The position numbers were made by a program, and so were the translations under genes. Of a stretch of DNA of 64,000 nt, positions 60,057 through 64,000 are shown piece after piece. The notes under the pieces are model-generated. The model did no database searches. It saw only the letters and a program-made list of their open reading frames with translations, and was not told the DNA's origin. The DNA comes from Polynucleobacter sp. MG-27-Goln-C1 (GTDB lineage: Bacteria > Pseudomonadota > Gammaproteobacteria > Burkholderiales > Burkholderiaceae): positions 722,575 to 786,574 of the forward strand of contig NZ_JACVPM010000001.1 in assembly GCF_018881905.1 (NCBI RefSeq). The letters are read 5' to 3'. Numbering within the stretch: the first letter of the stretch is position 1; each line of letters starts with the position of its first letter.

Positions 60057-61442
60057 ATGCAATTGTCTCCATCCATTTTTAAAGCATATGACATCCGCGG
60101 CATTATTGATGAGACATTAGATCCCTCTATCGCCAAACTGATTGGTCAAGCATTTGGCACCGAGATGCGTGAGCTTGGTGAAACCGATATCGTCATCGGT
60201 CGCGATGGCCGCTTATCTGGCCCTAGCTTGATTGAGGCTTTGACAGAAGGCCTGCTCTCCACAGGCATTAATGTGATTGATCTAGGCATGGTGGCAACAC
60301 CTATGGTGTACTTTGCTGCTAACCACACCATTGATGGCAAGACTCCGAAGTCCGGCATCATGATTACTGGTAGCCACAATCCCCCGAACTACAACGGCTT
60401 CAAAATGGTCCTGGGTACATCGGCTATTTATGGTCAACAGATTCAGGATTTGCGTAAGCGCATTGAAGCCAAGAAGTTTGCTACCGGCCAAGGAACAAGA
60501 AGTACTTTTGATATTTTCCCGATGTACATCAACTATATCGTTGGAGATGTGAAACTGGCTCGCCCCATGAAGATTGCGGTAGATTGCGGCAATGGCGTTG
60601 GCGGCGCATTTGCAGGCAAGTTATTTAGAGCTTTGGGTTGTGAAGTCCAAGAGTTGTTCTGCGAAGTTGATGGTCATTTTCCAAATCACCATCCCGATCC
60701 AGCGCATATTGAGAACTTACAAGACCTCATCAAGAACCTGCAGACTACCGATAATGAATTAGGCCTCGCCTTTGATGGCGATGCCGATCGTTTGGGTGTT
60801 GTTACTAAAGATGGTCAGGTGATTTTCCCCGACCGTCAAATAATGCTGTTTGCCAAAGATGTACTCTCCCGCAATCCGGGTGGACAGATTATTTATGACG
60901 TGAAGTGCACTCGTAATCTAGCGACCTATGTCAAAGAGCATGGTGGCGAACCCATCATGTGGAAAACAGGCCATTCTTTAGTGAAAGCTAAGCTCAAAGA
61001 AACTGGTGCCCCACTCGCTGGTGAGATGAGTGGTCACATCTTCTTTAAGGATCGCTGGTTTGGGTTTGATGATGGCCTCTATACCGGCGCGCGCTTGCTC
61101 GAGATTCTCAGCAAGGAAAAGAATCCGAGCGACACCCTCAACAACTTACCGAATGCGATATGCACTCCAGAGTTGCAGCTGGCTTGTGCTGAAGGTGAAC
61201 CTTTTTCATTGCTTGAAACCATCAAGGCTAACGCCAAGTTCCCAACATCAGAATCAATCAACACCATTGATGGTGTGCGCGTGGAATATGCTGATGGCTT
61301 TGGTCTGGCTAGACCATCTAATACCACTCCAGTCGTAGTAATGCGTTTTGAGGCTGATAGCGAAGAGGCTATTAAACGTATTCAGGCAGAGTTTAAGGCG
61401 GTGTTGTTGGCTGCTAAGCCAGAAGCAATGCTACCCTTTTAG
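60057..61442 (+). CDS. Phosphomannomutase/phosphoglucomutase
   Basis: This 461-residue protein has the alpha-D-phosphohexomutase motifs: the phosphoserine loop TGSHNPPNYNG, the metal loop DGDADR and the sugar-binding loop GEMSGH. Start MQLSPS is supported by AAGGA upstream, not the TTG at 60030. It makes mannose-1-P or glucose-1-P for polysaccharide synthesis. Its stop codon interlocks with that of the convergent next gene (TTTAG). Confidence 0.93.
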   Translation: MQLSPSIFKAYDIRGIIDETLDPSIAKLIGQAFGTEMRELGETDIVIGRDGRLSGPSLIEALTEGLLSTGINVIDLGMVATPMVYFAANHTIDGKTPKSGIMITGSHNPPNYNGFKMVLGTSAIYGQQIQDLRKRIEAKKFATGQGTRSTFDIFPMYINYIVGDVKLARPMKIAVDCGNGVGGAFAGKLFRALGCEVQELFCEVDGHFPNHHPDPAHIENLQDLIKNLQTTDNELGLAFDGDADRLGVVTKDGQVIFPDRQIMLFAKDVLSRNPGGQIIYDVKCTRNLATYVKEHGGEPIMWKTGHSLVKAKLKETGAPLAGEMSGHIFFKDRWFGFDDGLYTGARLLEILSKEKNPSDTLNNLPNAICTPELQLACAEGEPFSLLETIKANAKFPTSESINTIDGVRVEYADGFGLARPSNTTPVVVMRFEADSEEAIKRIQAEFKAVLLAAKPEAMLPF

Positions 61443-61984
61443 TGGACGGAGGGTTTCCTGCCCTCATTCACACCCTCAGCAGATTCACCAGCCTCAATGA
61501 CCCGAGGTACATCACCCCAAGCAGCATACTCTCGCAATTGATTTAGCAAAGCGCACATAGCTTGCAATGTTGGCCCTGCCATCTGGAGATTGATATTTGC
61601 GCCACCCGGCAATACAAGATCTAAGGAGAGTGCTTCTTCTGCGCCCTCCTTCTTCAAGGTGCATTTAGCATCCATCACCAGCAATGGGTCTGCACCCAGC
61701 GGGTAGTTCTCTGCAGGTTGATACGTGCTGACCTGAGAAACACCTAGGATATCGGGATTAACCTGCATTGTCGCTTTACTAAACTCAGCAATTGCCTTGG
61801 CGGCTTGAGGTGAATGGACTTGCTCTAGATTTTTAACAATAAGATGCTGGGTCGCAGCCAGAATGAATAAGGTTACTCGGCGAGTAAACCAGAAACGGAA
61901 CTCGGCATTCTCGAGTGTATTGAAACGAAACAGCAAACGATCGTCAGGTGCAATATAAGTAGCGTTGAATTGCTTAATTGTCAT
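61439..61984 (-). CDS. Hypothetical protein next to surface-protein gene
   Basis: This 181-residue protein has no signal peptide and a mixed alpha/beta make-up, with LLFRFNTLENAEFRFWFTRR near the start and LDLVLPGGANINLQMAGPTL near the end. I do not recognise its family. It lies 11 bp downstream of the large surface-protein gene and in the same direction, so it may be an accessory to it. Its stop interlocks with the phosphohexomutase stop. Confidence 0.6.
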   Translation of the reverse strand: MTIKQFNATYIAPDDRLLFRFNTLENAEFRFWFTRRVTLFILAATQHLIVKNLEQVHSPQAAKAIAEFSKATMQVNPDILGVSQVSTYQPAENYPLGADPLLVMDAKCTLKKEGAEEALSLDLVLPGGANINLQMAGPTLQAMCALLNQLREYAAWGDVPRVIEAGESAEGVNEGRKPSVH

Positions 61985-61995
61985 GGTGATTTAAA

Positions 61996-64000
61996 TTAAA
62001 GACACTCAGGTTGATCCTCATCTTTACCACAAGCATTGGCACTCTGTTTGCGATCCTCATCACGAACATTCTCATCCATAATGACATTAACGCTCGACTC
62101 ATCAGATATATCTCGACTCATCCCAAACTGTTTACCAAATTGAGCGGTGGCAGTTAGATTTCCGCCACCCGCTGCTGCAGCAGCAGCAGCGGCAGCAGCT
62201 GCCTCTTGAATTGGGAACCCAACCGCAGTCAATCCAACTCCCGTACCAGTAAAGTTAGTCAAGCCATCAATTACTACACGAGTAACCCCAGTTGCTGAAC
62301 CTAAATTCATTTGGCCACCAACCATACTCAGGTCAAAGTTAATTGTTCCAGGTTGAGAAGATCTAAAGGTTGCTATAGGGTTATTTGAATCCAGGCTCAC
62401 AGTCATTGCATCTGTGCTGTAGCTCTGTGTAGCAATAGTCTTCACACCCATGGTGCTAATTTTTCCTGCCAACATAAATAGATCTCCAGCTTGCAATGTC
62501 TGGAAGTTAGTTGAATAGAATGGGTTGATGTTTCCTACCAAACCATCAAAAATGATTCTTGGCTCTTTGCTAGCGTCGCCATTGACAAATCCACCATAGA
62601 TCGCAGCAACCACAAGTGAATATGTGCCCGCCGCATCAGGATTCACTGTTCCCACAAAGCGAACCATAGGATCAGTAGAAATAAAGGTGCGGGTATAAAT
62701 CGGGCTTTGTACGGCAAATGTAGTAACTGGGCGGGTCTTTCTAATAAATTCAGAATATAAGAAGCCGGCTGCACCATTGCTACCTATATTGATGGCACCA
62801 ACATAGGTTTGCTCTTGATTTGTTAAGACATCCGCTAAGAGCTTGATACTGCCGCCAACAACATATAGATTCTGCAAAGGTGTTATTGAGCCAATGCTAT
62901 TTCCAATAGTTGCGGTGCCAGTACCTGCGTCAATTTTTAGCGAAGCACTCTTAGCAGCAATTGCATCGATAGTGCTATTGAAGGTGATGGCGCTATTAAG
63001 CGAGCTTAGCTTGATACCTGCAGCTGTATAAGATGCGCCCGCATAATTTTCCATATCCACGGTTACGCCAGTAGCTGGAGCGATGGTTACTGCGCCATCG
63101 TAGATCTGTGCTCCAGATGTCTTAATGTGGTTCGTAATGGTAACCGGGCCAGTCACATGCAGACTGGAGAGAATGATTCCATCAGCCAATTGCAAGTTAC
63201 CGCCACTTGAAACAACAGTGCTAGAACCTAGTGAATTGGCATTATTTAAAATTAACTGCGAAGCATTCAGGATGGTACTGCCTGTATAGGTGCTGCTACC
63301 AGCCAAGGTCATAGCTGCAGTACCAGTCTTGATCAATGAACCACCGCCAGCAAATGTCCCGTCAAATGCAAACGCATTATTGCCACTACCCACAGTTAGA
63401 TTCGCGCCTAGAACTACAGAACCATTACCAGTCACGGTACTAATCACATCTGCATTTCCAATAATGTAGGTAGCTCCACTATTAACGATGATATTTGCTG
63501 AATCGACCATGGTTCCTGTGGAGTTAATAGCTCCAGCAGAAACGGTTGTTGTACCGGTGTAAGTATTATTTCCACCCAATACCAAGGTACCTGCCCCACT
63601 CTTAGTCAGATCACCTGTGCCGGCAATGATGCCGTTATAAGTCAATGTGGTTGCGCCATCCACATTGATGTTGCCGTTACCAGTCATGGCAATGCCACGA
63701 TTAGCATTTAAGGCAAAGGTAGCAGTGGTATTGAGGGTTCCGCCGTTAAATACGATAGAGCCTGGTGTAGCAGATCCTGGCACAGCGCCTAACTGATTAT
63801 CTGCAGAGATGGATAAGGTGCCACCGCTAATCGTCGTTGTTCCGCTATAAGTGCTGGCGCCTGACAGAGTCGTTGTACCGCTACCAGCTTGAGTCAGGTT
63901 TACGCTACCTGCCAAGATGGCTGATACTGTTGCACTGGTAGTGTTGTTAAAGGTGTAGCTTGAACCGGTGAGTACGCCAGTAGTACTGGTGATAGAACTG
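61996..64000 (-). CDS. C-terminal part of a large repetitive surface/secreted protein (partial)
   Basis: The frame is open at the right edge (at least 667 codons). It contains repeated passenger motifs of the autotransporter-associated beta-strand type, for instance GTTTLSGASTYSGTTTISGG and GTLVLGGNNTYTGTTTVS. It then has a less repetitive region and an alanine tract (AAAAAAAAAA, near 62170-62205, from GCA/GCT repeats), and ends CGKDEDQPECL. No C-terminal beta-barrel is seen, so it is more like a two-partner-secreted or hemagglutinin-type exoprotein than a classical autotransporter. The N-terminus and secretion signal lie outside. Confidence 0.8.
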   Translation of the reverse strand, partial: SSITSTTGVLTGSSYTFNNTTSATVSAILAGSVNLTQAGSGTTTLSGASTYSGTTTISGGTLSISADNQLGAVPGSATPGSIVFNGGTLNTTATFALNANRGIAMTGNGNINVDGATTLTYNGIIAGTGDLTKSGAGTLVLGGNNTYTGTTTVSAGAINSTGTMVDSANIIVNSGATYIIGNADVISTVTGNGSVVLGANLTVGSGNNAFAFDGTFAGGGSLIKTGTAAMTLAGSSTYTGSTILNASQLILNNANSLGSSTVVSSGGNLQLADGIILSSLHVTGPVTITNHIKTSGAQIYDGAVTIAPATGVTVDMENYAGASYTAAGIKLSSLNSAITFNSTIDAIAAKSASLKIDAGTGTATIGNSIGSITPLQNLYVVGGSIKLLADVLTNQEQTYVGAINIGSNGAAGFLYSEFIRKTRPVTTFAVQSPIYTRTFISTDPMVRFVGTVNPDAAGTYSLVVAAIYGGFVNGDASKEPRIIFDGLVGNINPFYSTNFQTLQAGDLFMLAGKISTMGVKTIATQSYSTDAMTVSLDSNNPIATFRSSQPGTINFDLSMVGGQMNLGSATGVTRVVIDGLTNFTGTGVGLTAVGFPIQEAAAAAAAAAAAGGGNLTATAQFGKQFGMSRDISDESSVNVIMDENVRDEDRKQSANACGKDEDQPECL

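Overview
The window looks like chromosomal DNA of a free-living freshwater betaproteobacterium. Gene content and order (gmk-rpoZ-spoT, rph-rdgB-hemW, a tripartite-tricarboxylate receptor beside a CaiB/BaiF CoA-transferase, moderate GC) fit Burkholderiaceae, most likely Polynucleobacter. That assignment is recognition from memory, not a search.

Layout. (1) 1-6711, minus strand: an FtsX/YbbP permease (cut by the left edge), an SDR protein and a compact MCE lipid-transport operon (permease, ATPase, MCE protein, lipoprotein). (2) 6795-11163: a 4.3-kb island in the 3' part of a tRNA-Arg(ACG) gene. It is bounded by a 48-bp direct repeat and by five copies of a 13-bp motif clustered at its two ends, and it has no integrase. 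It carries a ferritin-like gene, Fur-box-like sites, an outer-membrane protein, a flavinylatable FMN-binding protein, the flavin transferase ApbE and a small histidine-rich membrane protein. This reads as an iron or redox cassette. (3) 11212-27852: housekeeping genes (greB, spoT, rpoZ, gmk, yicC, rph, rdgB, hemW), CoA and receptor genes, an alkylsulfatase, and a histidine kinase next to an SHP / diheme cytochrome / cytochrome b electron chain. (4) 28176-29113: wreckage of an older element, namely a frameshifted NYN gene, a fragment of a terminase gene and a duplicated element end. (5) 29096-57142: a 28-kb element in tRNA-Ser(UGA). (6) 57238-64000: an FAD oxidoreductase, pgi, a phosphomannomutase/phosphoglucomutase gene, a hypothetical gene and the C-terminal part of a very large repetitive surface protein.

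The tRNA-Ser element is the most interesting part. It has a P4-type integrase, an AlpA regulator, a DUF1376 replication-type gene, small and large terminase, portal, a scaffold-like coiled-coil protein, major capsid, holin and endolysin. I see no tail, connector, tape-measure or phage repressor gene. Between these head and lysis genes sit defence-type genes: a retron reverse transcriptase fused to a trypsin-like protease with a candidate msr-msd RNA; an AAA ATPase + subtilase pair (IetAS type) bracketed by two 106-bp structured direct repeats; a Fic protein with a phased repeat array upstream; a nuclease-STAND NTPase lodged between portal and terminase; and a type I restriction-modification operon. 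The combination suggests either a capsid-forming phage satellite that borrows tails from a helper, or a tailed prophage whose tail module was replaced by cargo. The sequence alone does not settle which.
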